DNA of 64,000 nt from NCBI RefSeq assembly GCF_030269925.1, contig NC_085116.1:13454001-13518000 (forward strand). The letters run 5' to 3'. Source of the stretch: Bombyx mori. Lineage: Eukaryota > Arthropoda > Insecta > Lepidoptera > Bombycidae. Below the pieces are notes generated by a model, which saw only the letters and a list, made by a program, of their open reading frames with translations, searched no databases and had not been told where the DNA came from. Positions 1 through 10,585 of the stretch are shown here, one piece after another (the first letter of the stretch is position 1; every line of letters starts with the position of its first letter). The position numbers and the translations under genes were made by a program.

Positions 1-436
1 AGGTTATGATATTTACTCGCAAATATGTTTAGCCGGATAATAGTTTGCCCGCCTTAGAAACAATATTCTTTTAGTATTTTACAATTGTAAGGTTTGTTGT
101 AAAATAATTAATTTTGTTAATGTTAAGGCAATTTTCGGATCGCCAAATAGCAACACTGTTGGTGGGAGCAATTACAGTAGTGGGGACGTGACATAATAAA
201 AAAGGCGGTAGTTTGAAAAAACGGGACAGAAATCAGTGTATTCGGTAGTGAGCAGATGTCTAAAGATTGTAAAAGTAGAGTTACAAATAAAGCAATACGG
301 AATTAAGTAAACTATTGCAATCTGTGTATTATTTCCTGACCGTTGGAAGTGGAGTCTTACACAATGCATTAAAGTATATTAGAAAGGACTTAAAGGCGAT
401 GATATTAATAATAAAAACCGTTGACAAATCAAATAC
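1..436. other. AT-rich region, no gene seen
   Basis: Short overlapping reading frames on both strands have no recognisable motif. I see no repeat of the other families in the window here. Most likely intergenic or intronic DNA. Confidence 0.5.
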
Positions 437-545
437 GATGATCTCGCCCCAAGCTAGGATTCCCTGTTCTATGGGTACCACAGATGTACATGCTTATGTG
501 GGCGTTAAATATATACAAGTATGTATAGATATTGAACATTCAGGT
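437..545 (+). repeat. Degenerate dispersed repeat, copy 1 of 3
   Basis: This stretch resembles 42660-42790 and 53370-53480. All three share a block like TAGGATTCCCTGT..TATGGGTAC followed about 40 bases later by TTAAATATATA and a run of TA-rich sequence. The family is not identified. Similarity is clear in the central block and weak at the edges, so the boundaries are approximate. Confidence 0.45.
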
Positions 546-627
546 AAATAGCAAAGTAACCTGTTCATCACGCGAATGTTTGCCCGATGTAGGATTCGAA
601 ACTTAGCCTAGCCTTGGTCCAGCAAAT

Positions 628-870
628 AAAAAAACCGGTGTAGGGCGTCTTGTGCCACACGGGTACTAGATATGACTACCCTGCTTATTTCTGCGGTGAA
701 GCAAAAACGCGTTTCGGTGTGAAGAGACGGGAATTTGTTGTACTGTAAAATTAAGACTAAGAAATCATATCTCAAGATAGATGGCGGCATTTACGTTGTT
801 GATGTCTATGGACTCCGGCAGCCGTTTAACACTAGGTGAGCCGTGAACTCGTCTACTCATCAAAGCAAAA
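628..870 (+). mobile_element. Bm1 SINE, degenerate
   Basis: The order of Bm1 landmarks is preserved: GGGCGTCTTGTG, CTGCGGTGAAGCA, GCGTTTCGGTGTGAAG, ATCTCAAGATAGATGGCG, GTTGATGTCTATGG and a final A-rich tail near 870. Many substitutions and small deletions mark it as an old copy. It makes no protein; Bm1 is a Pol III-transcribed element that depends on a LINE for movement. Confidence 0.75.
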
Positions 871-1469
871 AAAGCAGTTAATGATTCTAAGTACTCCTCA
901 TGGAGTCAGTAAAATAAATGAAGATTAGCTTAAAAATTTTAATAATTTTACTTTTTTTAATTTATTGTTTAAATTCCCTAAGTCTGGATGCAGTGCGTCG
1001 TGTAATTGACATCATAGGCAAATAACAACTAACATCATTTAGTCAATGATTATTCAGACGTTATCTACTCTCCAAACATGGCAGTTGGATTTAGTCATGT
1101 GCCACAACTAACAATATTTGAATAGAGTCATGCATTTTCTTTGCCCCCGAACGTGAAATTGGTTTATTTAATTACGTTCTATTTATGATGTGCCGTTGAT
1201 GAGAACGTTACAGTTCAAGAGCAGTGCGGCGGTGTCCATCGCTTTCCGTCATTTGTAAATCTAAATCTTGTAACTAAGGCAATAAAGACGAATTCTCAAT
1301 GTAAATTTTATGCATATTTTTGAACAACTATGTCTTGTATGTAGAAGTTAATGAACTGCAAGTCAATATTAAGAACAAAGTATTTTTCTAAAATAAACCA
1401 CTATACAAATACAAATAATATACCTTTTTTTTCTTTGTGAAAATACACATATGGCGATGCCTATCACAC
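871..1469. other. AT-rich region, no gene seen
   Basis: No open frame of interest and no recognised repeat. Confidence 0.5.
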
Positions 1470-1916
1470 CACCGAAGGCTCCCCGAATCCTGATCACGCA
1501 GGACCCAGTCACCGTCGACGCCCTAGACACGTCCTTACGGATCCATCAGATCCAAAAACCTTTGCATTAGACGTATTCAGCTCTAACACTAGGAGCAGGC
1601 TTAGGGACCCCGGTAGCCGTACGGTTGCACGTCGAACTCGACAAAGAGTTCGACGTGCAACCTAACCCATGAATCAGCTCGCTGAGTTTCTCGCCAGACC
1701 TTCTCAGCGGGTCGCAATTCCGATCCGATGGTACGTAGATTTATGCGCGAAGCAGCTGCTCTTGAGTTGTTAGGTCTCCTTCGGAGGCGCTCGGGCAGCT
1801 GTTAGCAAATCCCACTCCTCCTGTCTGAACCTTTGCTCGCCCGCCTATTCTGGTGAAACTGGAAACGCCTCCGAGCCACCAGTAATCCTTCAATACTAAA
1901 AAAAAATCACCGAAGG
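1470..1916 (+). mobile_element. Jockey-type LINE, 3'-terminal fragment with 9-bp TSD
   Basis: The insert at 1479-1907 matches the reverse complement of the 3' end of the Jockey-type LINE at 36012-36420. It holds the last codons of the reverse-transcriptase ORF (RRRPRHVLTDPSDP-like), the 3' UTR and a short A tail ending at 1906. It is flanked by the perfect direct repeat CACCGAAGG at 1470-1478 and 1908-1916. This is a heavily 5'-truncated product of target-primed reverse transcription, about 430 bp long, and not capable of movement. A perfect 17-bp hairpin inside it (1623-1662) is listed separately. Confidence 0.88.
1623..1662. repeat. Perfect 17-bp hairpin inside the LINE fragment
   Basis: Arms GGTTGCACGTCGAACTC (1623-1639) and its exact reverse complement (1646-1662) flank the 6-nt loop GACAAA. 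The homologous place in the longer copy near 36258-36300 is only partly palindromic. Confidence 0.9.
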
Positions 1917-2049
1917 TGAAATTTGACAGATGTCTAAATCTCGCTTACAACATTTTCAAGATAAGTTTTTTCATGATGTAAGCACATTACATAAACAAGT
2001 TCCGAACAATAACTTTAGGACCGTAACAAGTGTCCCTGAATTACTTGTA

Positions 2050-2190
2050 CTGGTAGATGAGCTCATGGGTTCAGCCTGTGAGAATTGCTAACTCTAGCCC
2101 TAGCAAGAGCAGTGCTTCGCTGAATCTACTACCGGATCGGAATCGCGACCCACTGAGAAGATCTAGCGAGAAGCTCAGTGGGCTTTATGC
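2050..2190 (-). mobile_element. Second Jockey-type LINE family, 3' UTR relic
   Basis: GATGAGCTCATGGGTTCAG, AGCAAGAGCAGTGCTTCG, CTACCGGATCGGAATCGCG and GAGAAGCTCAGTGGGC match the minus-strand 3' UTR of the LINE at 63362-64000 and the relics at 13741, 39191 and 48285. There is no coding sequence. Both ends are cut short. Confidence 0.8.
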
Positions 2191-2266
2191 GTTCCAATTT
2201 GAAGAGTGGAATAGCTGCTACAATACACAACCGAGACCTTGAACCTTATGTTTGTATGTATTGAAC

Positions 2267-2360
2267 CTTATGTCTCGAATTGGGCGAAAGCATTCACGTT
2301 GTCATTGTCTATTAGTTCCGATAACTACTTAATACCAGTCGAGCCGTAAGCCGTAAGAAT
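2267..2360 (+). mobile_element. Bm1 SINE tail, very degenerate
   Basis: Only the 3' third is recognisable: ATTCACGTTGTCATTGTCTAT, CCGATAACTACTTAATACCAG and GAGCCGTAAG. Identity to Bm1 is low, so this is a tentative relic. Confidence 0.4.
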
Positions 2361-2931
2361 ACGTATTACTGGCGCTCATATTAAATCGAAAATTACCGTT
2401 GATTATGCATTAAAATAGAGATACCTAAAAGCTATTGAAATAATAATTATTTCAAAATACGAACAAATAAGTATCACATAAAAAAAAAACAATTCATTAC
2501 CAATTAATTTTAAGATTACCATTTATTCGTTTGTTTATAGCAATTTAAATAATAGAAGCACAAAATTGTTTCAGAAACTAAAGATTTAATCTAGAAACAT
2601 ACATAAAACACAGTTTTCTATATTACATATAGATTACACAAGTTTTATCAACAAAACAAAGCTTATATTACAAAGTTACATACACGCTAACAACAGTAAT
2701 ACAAATTGTGAGGCCCACAAAAAGTAGCAATTATACAGGACTAGACCCACCGTGGCTTTGTTCTGTTTTTCCATTTCATTAAGTTTTATACAGTGTAGAA
2801 GTTTGAAAATTTTAATTAGAAAACATTCACTAAAAAAAAATTTACTTAATATCTTGAAAAAAAAATACCACCAAAATAATCCATCCGTGTTAGAATTCAG
2901 TATAGATATTCTGTGTAATTTAATAAAACCA
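2361..2931. other. AT-rich region, no gene seen
   Basis: Two opposite-strand open frames over 2676-3041 have low-complexity Phe/Leu/Lys-rich translations that look like AT-rich chance. No repeat was recognised before 2932. Confidence 0.5.
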
Positions 2932-3045
2932 TTTTTTTGGGGTACGGGCATAACATCACAAAGGTGTCCATGCCTATGAGATACGCGGTGTGCAGATGTT
3001 GGGAGCAGACCGCAAGCCCAAGGATAATTGAATGAAACCATGCCT
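2932..3045 (-). mobile_element. R1-clade element 3' UTR, probable old relic
   Basis: A short T run is followed by GGGGTACGGGC and, about 60 bases on, GAGCAGACCGCAAGCCCAAGG. The R1-clade elements at 21851 and 28902 have poly(T), CGGGTAGAGGGC and GAGCAGACCGCGGGCCCAAGG in the same order and orientation. The middle is poorly conserved. I read this as a much older 3' fragment of a related element, with no coding part left. Confidence 0.5.
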
Positions 3046-3596
3046 TAATTGAGAATTCCGTCAGTCAGGAGAGGCTTGACAGACTGTCACGTCAATATTA
3101 CAGAGCCAATAACTCGTAACTTTTTAAAAACAATGTTCAATTTCAATGTGGCAATGGGCTAGCCATATTAGCCGGATAATCGATAGCCGTTGGGGTGGGT
3201 TGGGGTTAAACCTTCAATCATAAAAAGAGCCGTTGAGGTAAACGTGTTCTTGAGTATACTGACTACTTGACTGTATGATAACTTTCACTTTCAATTGAGA
3301 AATTAAAAACAGACGTCCCTTCGTATTTATCTGAGGATGTGACGGACTGTTCCGAGTACTGATAAAACGTGATGTTAGATCGAATGAAGATGAAGATTAA
3401 ATCTGGACTAATTCCGTCGTGAGGTCTTCGTACATTTCGATTCAAAGGTTAAAAGTAACCTATGGACTTAAATATAACATCTATGAGCGATGAAAAGCGA
3501 ATGTAACAAATGCCATAATTGTATAATCATCGGTTAATCTATGTTAATAAAACGAATAAATGACAATTCACAAAATTTAACAGTAAACCAAAAATC
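3046..3596. other. AT-rich region, no gene seen
   Basis: Nothing recognisable on either strand. Confidence 0.45.
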
Positions 3597-4014
3597 CGAG
3601 GATTTTTCTACTAACCATAAGCCACTTCTAAAAATAATTCTGGATCTTCACTTTGATCTCTAATCATATAACCAAGAGTCGTTACCGCAAAGTTTAGTCA
3701 CAAAATGTAATAAAGTACAGATTACGCTCCGAAATATCTGATGTTCACCAAAGAAATTGTCCTAAAAGGCGTTATAACAAACTTTACCTAATTCATATTC
3801 TATACCATCATCCGAAACTCCTCAATCTTTCGATATACTTAATTTTACAGGATTAATTCCTTTCCTAAAAGCATCGACAATGTTTTGTGAATCTTTGAAA
3901 TTTCTCTCTTCCGTGATGAAAGCCATACTCCTAAAATAATGATAATTTAGTCTATGATCCTTAATAAGTGATGAGTACAAAGTTTCTGTCACTGAATGTT
4001 AACGAAACAAGTCT
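3597..4014 (-). pseudogene. Possible decayed coding sequence, unknown
   Basis: On the minus strand a frame reads about 58 codons from just after a TAA near 4014 to a TGA near 3836. It then continues through one more stop, and a shifted frame gives another ~28 codons ending GYMIRDQSEDPELFLEVAYG. The composition is protein-like and less biased than random AT-rich frames in this window. No domain is recognised and no start or splice sites are certain. It could be a dead gene, a transposon remnant or chance. Confidence 0.25.
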
Positions 4015-4611
4015 GTTGGGATGTCGGTGTAATATTATTAACTTATTTCATCAGCTACGAGTTATGACTTAATTGCAAAATTAATTGAAAGTATTAGATA
4101 CAGAGATCAAAGATAAACATGATGTAACTGAATAAGTAAACTGTATTTGCAAATAATGTCATGAAATTTTCGGAGAATAATTCCCATTTAGGCTTTAAAC
4201 TTTTAAGTGTGCTTAAGGAGTAATAATTAAGGAGACAGTTATATTATATACAAATTAAATAAAAGACTACCTCATTTACTCAAGACATGAAAGTGAAAAT
4301 CTCTAACACTATTTTTCCGAAAAAAAAAAACTATCACCTTATTTCTTCTTTATTGCTAATGTATCAAAAAAGGTACAATTAAAATGGGCTATACGAGAAC
4401 CTAACTGAAACTTAAGTTACCCTACAGCAGGCCAAAGTTAGAAGAACGTAAGTTTTTTTGAATAGCATGTGGCATAAATAAGCAGAGTGGTGGTACTTCA
4501 GAGTGTGAGGTCACATGATGCTCTATTTTTTTCTATTCTATTCTATCAGCCCAAAGACGTCTAGTGCTGATGCCTACCACCAGTATTTATGTAAATAATA
4601 TTTTAGCGAAT
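4015..4611. other. AT-rich region, no gene seen
   Basis: Only short frames and homopolymer runs. Confidence 0.45.
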
Positions 4612-5010
4612 TTGATTTTTTGGTACACTTACCAGGTGTTAAGTGGTTACCGGAGTTCATAGACATCAATTCACTGCATCACGATAGAAATCGGCAGAAG
4701 AATGGTATTTAACCGTTCAAGCTAACAAGACAGTTACCGGTGGCAGTGGCCACCACCGATCACACAAATTATAATTTTCCTTGATTATTTCGTTTGATTT
4801 TTATTACACAATACTAATTCTTCATAGTGGAAGTCATTCGTGAAAAAGTGTTAAGTATGAATATCACTCAAAAAAATTGGTACCTGTCATTGGTAATTGT
4901 AATTGTAAAAATTGGGATTCGAACACTGGCACAGTCGCATTTCGCGATACGAATGCACCGGCCGTCTCATCCTTCAGGCTACCACAACTTCAAATCGCAT
5001 AGAGTATTTA
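4612..5010 (-). mobile_element. Bm1 SINE with tRNA-like head, degenerate
   Basis: Read on the minus strand, the right part (4738-5010) is the tRNA-related head: GTGGTAGCCTGAAGGATGAG, CGGTGCATTCGTATCGCG and GTGTTCGAATCCC, which resemble Pol III A and B boxes. The left part (4612-4680) keeps the tail region with AACACCTGGTAAGTG. The middle has deletions and noise. This is an old full-structure copy. Confidence 0.65.
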
Positions 5011-6269
5011 TGGAAACTAGTGGTCCCTCTGTAGTCTAAATTCGACTATAATTAATTGAAATTATACATAACTTTGAACATTATTAAGGTTCTATTGTCA
5101 AAGACTATCATACATCTATAATCATAGATTTCGCCTAGACTACAATATAGTAAAAATAATTATTGAATTAATGTATTATTAATACATATTTTTTTTAAAT
5201 ATTAGCAATCTGAACTCCTTCTGTATATTCTCTATAAGTCTGAGAAATTTCATAAAATTCGTAAAAAAGGGTACAAAGTTTTTGCTTCACGTATTAACAT
5301 ATAGATTCTAAGATGATGATAAACCATCAAGAGGTTTAATTAATTATTCGTTCCATAATTAATTTAAAATTAAAATGTTATAAATCTTAAGTCAACTTGC
5401 CACAGATTACGTCGAAACAAATGCGTAATTACAAAAATAACAAGTTCATAAAGTGGATGATCCGTGCTCACACGGGCTGAGTGATATCACGTCAAAGCCT
5501 TCGTCCGTCCATTGGGTATTAATAAAAAAGTTAATCGTGCGTGCAAAGCCGCTGCGAACCGGACAGCGCCCAATGTACGAGAAATCGTGAACAGCTTTAT
5601 TAAAAAAAAAATTGAAAACAGTTTAATATCAAAGAAAAATAATAACAACGTTATTTATTTATCTTCAAATTTTGTAGGGTTTTCGTGGCTCATAAACATG
5701 AGTTAATAATGGTTTAATTTCTCTGCTACTTAGAGATATTTTTAGAGGAAATATCATCCAACACATGGGTTGCTCTCACTGGTATCGCATTGGGACAAAA
5801 CAAAATAAAACCAGACCTAATCTATATCCCTTATCCATCCCAGTATGCAGATCCAGTTTTTTTTTATTTGCAAAGAAACGTTGACCTCAAAAATATCAAA
5901 CTATAAAGGACTCCGTTAAAAAAAGTAACTGTCATGAAACAACAGAAACTATAAGTATAATAAACAGGAGCTGCACATTATGTTACATTGCTTTAAATAC
6001 TTTTCTTTTCTATTTAAGTAAAAAAAATTTTTTGTTTGTTTTATAATATTAAGATACTGTTCAACAAAAAATAAATCAAATAAAAAGGAAATTTTCAATT
6101 TAATACACACATCAATTACTAGTTTCAGTAGCTTAACTAATGAGCGCCTATAGTGTAAAATGCGCTTGTATTATTGAAATATCCGAAATGTAATCAGTGA
6201 ATGTGAAACTTATAAATTGAAACCGTTTAGGTAAATTATAATTCATAATCATCGTTAATATGTCACCAT
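5011..6269. other. AT-rich region, no gene seen
   Basis: A 64-aa lysine/asparagine-rich frame at 5512-5706 has no recognisable motif. Nothing else stands out. Confidence 0.5.
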
Positions 6270-6407
6270 ATTTTTTTTTATTGCTTACATGTGTGGTCGA
6301 GCTCACAGCCCACCTGGTGTTAAGTGGTTACTGGAGCCCATAGACATCCACAACGTAAATGCGCCACCCACCTTGAGATATAAGTTCTAAGGTCTCAAGT
6401 AAGTTAC
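6270..6407 (-). mobile_element. Bm1 SINE, 5'-truncated
   Basis: Starts on the plus strand with a T run and TTGCTTACATG. It continues with GAGCTCACAGCCCACCTGG, the CATAGACATC block, CCACCCACCTTGAGATATAA and GGTCTCAAGTAAGTTACAAC, then stops. The 3' half of the element is present and the 5' half missing. Confidence 0.88.
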
Positions 6408-6507
6408 AACAATTATACGTATATTATAATTACGTAGCTGTAACAAAATATACGTTGAGTTTCATCCAACAATTCTTACTCAATTACACATAACATGACG
6501 TCCGAAT

Positions 6508-6766
6508 AATTTTTATTTTTTTTATGGCATAGATTGACAAGCTCACAGCCCGCCTGGTGTTAAGTAATTACCGGAGCCCATAGACATCTACAATGTAACT
6601 GCCGCCACCCACCTTGAGATATGAGTTCTAAGATCATACTGTAGTTACAATTCACAATAGTAATAGGCGGGGTGGTGGTACCTACCCGTGCGGACTCACA
6701 AGAGGTCCTACCACCAGTAAAAATTAGTCTTACCACCATACGTCCTACAGGTCCTACCACCAGCAT
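6508..6766 (-). mobile_element. Bm1 SINE with internal deletion
   Basis: T run, GAGCTCACAGCC-like block and CCCACCTTGAGATATGAG are present. The central CCGAAACGCATTACTGC block is lost. The end AGGCGGGGTGGTGGTACC..AAGAGGTCCTACCACCAG is present. A second imperfect ACGTCCTACAGGTCCTACCACCAGC follows, duplicating the 5' end of the element. Confidence 0.85.
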
Positions 6767-7743
6767 AGTGATAACTCAAATTCAGACACAAACTGCGCTT
6801 GCCTAATGTCTACATGAATGTTTCTCGAATTCAGTCACTAACAATCGGACCGTAGGAGTTAGACTAAAGGCTATAAGTCGTGGACTATGATACACGCTTG
6901 TGAAAGAGGACAATCCCACACTGGTATTCCTATGATGAAAGTTAGTAGTTAGACAGGCTACGGCCCCCAACGCCTATGAAATAGTCCAGCGATTCAGTAG
7001 TCCAGCATCTTTCTAACTCAAAAAAAAGCTCAGTAAAATACACCGATAAACTACAAAATTTTCAAAAAGCTTTTTCTCAAACACCCTGCTTTAACGATTC
7101 ATTACATTAGTGACTTTATTTCACAAAGCCCCTTTTGAGTAATTTTATTTTGTCGAATAAAATTTAAAGTCAATAACATTTCCCATTCACGAAATTATGA
7201 ATGGGAAGACAAACACCGCAAATATAATATTATGAACGTTTACAAAACGAAATGAAAAATGACAAAAACGTCCCTTCTCAAGTTTGATTTGGCGACATCA
7301 AAGATGTTTTCATTAGGCTTTTTTTTTTCGACATTCCGCGAAAGAGATTTTTTTTTTATTAAGTTTTGCTTCGTTGACTAATCTTAGATTAATTTATTTG
7401 GTGATCCAACAAGTCATCGTAGATCCTGTTGTATGATTACATTAGTTTATTGCTTGGTCACATGGTTTTTCCAAAATTGATTATTTCCCTGCAATCACAT
7501 AGTAAATAGCGGCAACCACCATGAACCAGAGGTCTATGTGGTGCTGACGGGCCTCAGGAATAGCGTCACATAACAATGCCACTAGTAAAAAAGATAGAGA
7601 TAGAAAAGCAAATACTTGGCAAGAGATAACAGGTATTTCTCGGAATTGTTTAAATTGTGAAAAATTAAATACAAAACAATTGAGGGTAGTACTTAATAGA
7701 GTCAAATCGCTAAAAAATCTCGTATTTAACGAAATCAAGACAC
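6767..7743. other. AT-rich region, no gene seen
   Basis: A 101-aa minus-strand frame (7481-7786) starts inside the LTR-like element and matches no family I know. No other feature. Confidence 0.5.
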
Positions 7744-8128
7744 TGTTACACCGGCAAGAGCAACGCCATCTACCGTCGAATAGCACATACTAGAAAACAG
7801 AAAGAACTAGTAAAATCGAGAACGCTCGAGAAGTACAACGCCATCTATTATCAAATAGCGGAAATACATATCGAAACTACTCGACTTGTCAGGAATGTTC
7901 TCGATAATTCTAGGGATGTCGTGTCGACTATAAAAGCGTTGCAAAGATGACACAGAGGCAGTTAGTAATCGGAACTACTCGAAGCGAAACAGCGAACGGA
8001 TTACCTGAAGCGAAGCGGAAGAAGTGAATAGAGAATTTTAAAATGTTCGTCAAGTGTTATAAGTAAAATAGAGTTTTAATTTGTACTTTGGTGGAACTTT
8101 TATTTATTCCGAACCCCAGCGCGTAACA
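7744..8128 (+). mobile_element. Probable solo LTR of an LTR retrotransposon
   Basis: The segment starts TGTTAC and ends GTAACA, the TG..CA inverted ends of LTRs. It contains TATAAAAG at 7929-7936 and, upstream of it, two copies of CAACGCCATCTA (7761-7772 and 7836-7847) set in a longer imperfect direct repeat, like U3 enhancer repeats. No gag, pol, primer-binding site or second LTR lies nearby, so LTR-LTR recombination is likely. The flanks (GACAC left, ATCCT right) do not form a target duplication. Orientation is inferred from the TATA box only. Confidence 0.6.
7929..7936 (+). promoter_or_regulatory. TATA box in the solo LTR
   Basis: TATAAAAG lies about two thirds of the way into the 385-bp LTR, a usual place for the U3/R promoter of an LTR retrotransposon. 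Activity is unknown. Confidence 0.5.
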
Positions 8129-8739
8129 ATCCTTTTGATTTAATGAAACCCACCAGCTTATTACATTTTACAACAAAGTTAAAGTTTGTCGCCAGGTTTA
8201 TCTGTGTTAATAAAATAGAATGCAATAACTTGCTCTTGACACGAATAATTCTAAGAAAATTGTGTATACACGTACATACTCGTATGTAATATATGTATGT
8301 AGATAGCGACAACTTTTTGAATAACATCGTGCCTTAATTTGTTGGCTTTTATTTAATTGAATGATTTTTTTTCTTTCTGTAGTACTTCAATAAAAGCTGC
8401 CTTAAAAAATATTTTACGGTGAATTTTTTATAGCGAATGCGTGCCGAAAGCTTGTACTCAGACTTCCGGTACGGAAAAGTCGTATATTGAAAATCAAAAG
8501 CTCGAAATGAACAAACTTAACCCATAGCTAATTGGTGGTATTGTTAACCGGCTCTGGTACAGCCGTTCTGTATACCGCAGCAGCAGAAACGTGTTGCAGT
8601 TTAAAGGTTGGACTTTGCAGTTTGGACTACGCCTAGTATTTCCCCAGGTCGGCGGCAGCGTTCACGATGCTATGTATATATACGCCGCGGTAATGACTGA
8701 AGTTTGTCTGAGCCCCGATGGACATCTAGTGTAATGAAA
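8129..8739. other. Region with no gene seen
   Basis: Starts AT-rich and becomes more GC-balanced after 8430. No reading frame, tRNA or repeat family is recognised. Confidence 0.45.
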
Positions 8740-8924
8740 GGTTCGAAGGGTGGGATAGCAGTTGTAACTATACTGAGACCTTAGAACTTATATCTCGAGG
8801 TGGGTGGCGCGTTTACGTTGCAGATGTCTATGGGCTCCAGTAATCACTTAACACCAGCTGGGCTGTGAGCTCGTCCATCCATCTAAGCAATAAAAAATAA
8901 ATAAATAAATAATGAAATAAAGAA
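8740..8924 (+). mobile_element. Bm1 SINE, 5'-truncated
   Basis: Begins within the GGTTTGAAGGGTGGGGCAGC block (here GGTTCGAAGGGTGGGATAGC). It continues through ACTATACTGAGACCTTAGAA, GTGGGTGGCGCG, GATGTCTATGGGCTCCAGTA and CTAAGCAATAAAAAATA, ending in (AAAT)n. The first ~75 bases of the body are absent. Confidence 0.9.
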
Positions 8925-8970
8925 AAAAACATTGTTCGTAAAACAGAAGATAGTCGCTGGGGCCAATAGA

Positions 8971-9037
8971 TTCATGAGTGACGTACCTGCGTCACTATTG
9001 TACGTACCGTACGTGACGTACCTACGTCACTCATGAA
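8971..9037. repeat. Nested palindrome built from TGACGTA units
   Basis: Outer arms TTCATGAGTGACGTA (8971-8985) and its exact complement TACGTCACTCATGAA (9023-9037). Inside are two near-identical 18-mers, GTGACGTACCTGCGTCAC and GTGACGTACCTACGTCAC, each itself a hairpin, separated by another partly palindromic stretch. The TGACGTA/TACGTCA cores resemble bZIP (CRE/AP-1-like) sites. Function is not shown. Confidence 0.85.
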
Positions 9038-9040
9038 GCC

Positions 9041-9645
9041 TACTGAAAGACGCAGTTTGAACAAGCCTCTTACAAGATATACCTTGAGCTGATAAGAATA
9101 ACTAGAATCCATCAAATGAAGGAGGAGTGCGAAATTAACGTCATGATATCAATGGGTAATAGAATAGAAACGCACTTAGCTGTTCGGCTATCTGCTTCTC
9201 TACCTATGAAACAAAGACGAATCTATTGATAATTCAACAATTAATTGAAACAATTTAAATGGGTACAACATAAACCAAACATTAACCAACGATAAATAAT
9301 GTTATTCAAATCAAACTCGAATCTCAAAACCGCACTAAAGGTACAAATTAACAACGTATCGCCATTTCTACGCGTTAATAAGCCACTGGTTTGCCACATC
9401 GTAATTAATATCCGACCCGAACAAGGGTCACGATATAAATATTCACCCCTCGATGGATTCGGGATCATATCGAGAATGTTCGATACTAATTGCAAACATA
9501 GCTCCGAGAGTTTTGAGACAATTTGTTTTACAACTGTAATATTTTGTTGTAGTGTTTTATATTACAGTATCTGTGTAGATGTATTCTCGAGCCATCTGGT
9601 ATTAAAGAGGTATCCAGTAATTATCACTATTCGATTTATGTTCTA
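9041..9645. other. Region with no assigned gene
   Basis: Opposite-strand frames of 115 aa (plus, 9299-9646) and 84 aa (minus, 9241-9495) overlap. Neither has a motif I recognise. I leave both unannotated. Confidence 0.45.
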
Positions 9646-10098
9646 ATGTGAAGCGAAAAAGGCTTTTGCTTGTTGGACAACAAAAGTGGCGGATGAAAGG
9701 CGATGGCATGCAGCAGAGATGCGAATGTTGCGATGGATGTGTGGAGTAACGAGAATGGATAGAATACGGAATGAATATGTTAGAGGAAGTCTGAAAGTGG
9801 CACCTGTGACAGAAAAGCTGAGGAGTGCGCGTTTGGGATGGTATGGACATGTGTTGAGACGAAATGAAAATGGGGTTGGTAAGAGAGTGTTAACTATAAA
9901 TGTGGAAGGATATAGAGGAAGAGATAGACCTAAGCAGAAATGGATAGATTGTGTGAAAGACGATATGGGTAAGAGGGGAGTGAGCAAAGAAATGGTATAT
10001 GATAGAAGGGTATGGAAGGAGAAAACATGTTGCGCCGACCCCAGGTGACTGGGAGAAGGGCAGGATAATGATGAATGATGATGTGAAGCGAAAAAGGC
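9646..10098 (+). mobile_element. RTE-type LINE fragment with 18-bp TSD
   Basis: The insert 9664-10080 lies between perfect copies of ATGTGAAGCGAAAAAGGC (9646-9663 and 10081-10098). It holds the C-terminal end of an RTE-type polymerase and ends in ATGATGAATGATG, the short-repeat type of 3' tail common in RTE elements. It is 5'-truncated to 417 bp and cannot move by itself. The long perfect TSD suggests a fairly recent insertion. Confidence 0.88.
9686..10048 (+). pseudogene. RTE-type reverse transcriptase, C-terminal fragment
   Basis: An open frame of about 120 codons carries the signature C-terminus of RTE-type polymerases: [29 protein letters not shown], then RGRDRPKQKWIDCVKDDM and a final CADPR. 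The reverse-transcriptase catalytic core and endonuclease are absent because the element is 5'-truncated. The ATG used by the frame is internal and not a real start. Confidence 0.85.
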
Positions 10099-10585
10099 GT
10101 TTTCGATTTCTCCATGTCTCATAATGGCTCAAGATGGCATTCACTGTCTGTCTGGTTTAGGTTACAAGATAATTCATTTTTTTTATATTATTCAAGAAAA
10201 ATGTGTTTTCTCGTTTTCCATTAATTTCTCACAAATTGTTATCTTGTCACATGATAATTACAGTGATTAATGTAAATATGGTTGACTCTAAAATCAACAG
10301 AAATATAGATAATGTCCTTATTTGGAGTTTCACAATTGTTTTGTCAATGCGATAAACTATATTATTGTGATTTGCCGCGACACCAGTTGATAATATTTTT
10401 ATTACTGTTTAAAATTTTAAAAATGTTTTCTATTTATTTACTATTTCGAAGAAAAAAAATACAAGCCGTCAAGACTGCTCAATGTTTATTTAACAATTTG
10501 ACTTATAAGAAAATAAGCGATATGACAATTCAGAGAAAGCATCGAACACCAAATATCTGTAGGAAGAAATCCAATAATATAGTTT
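10099..10585. other. AT-rich region, no gene seen
   Basis: A frame from 10312 runs into the Bm1 copy that follows and is not convincing. Confidence 0.45.

Noticed and set aside
9299..9646. 115-aa plus-strand frame
   Set aside because: Overlapped by a minus-strand frame, no motif, unsupported start; not distinguishable from chance.
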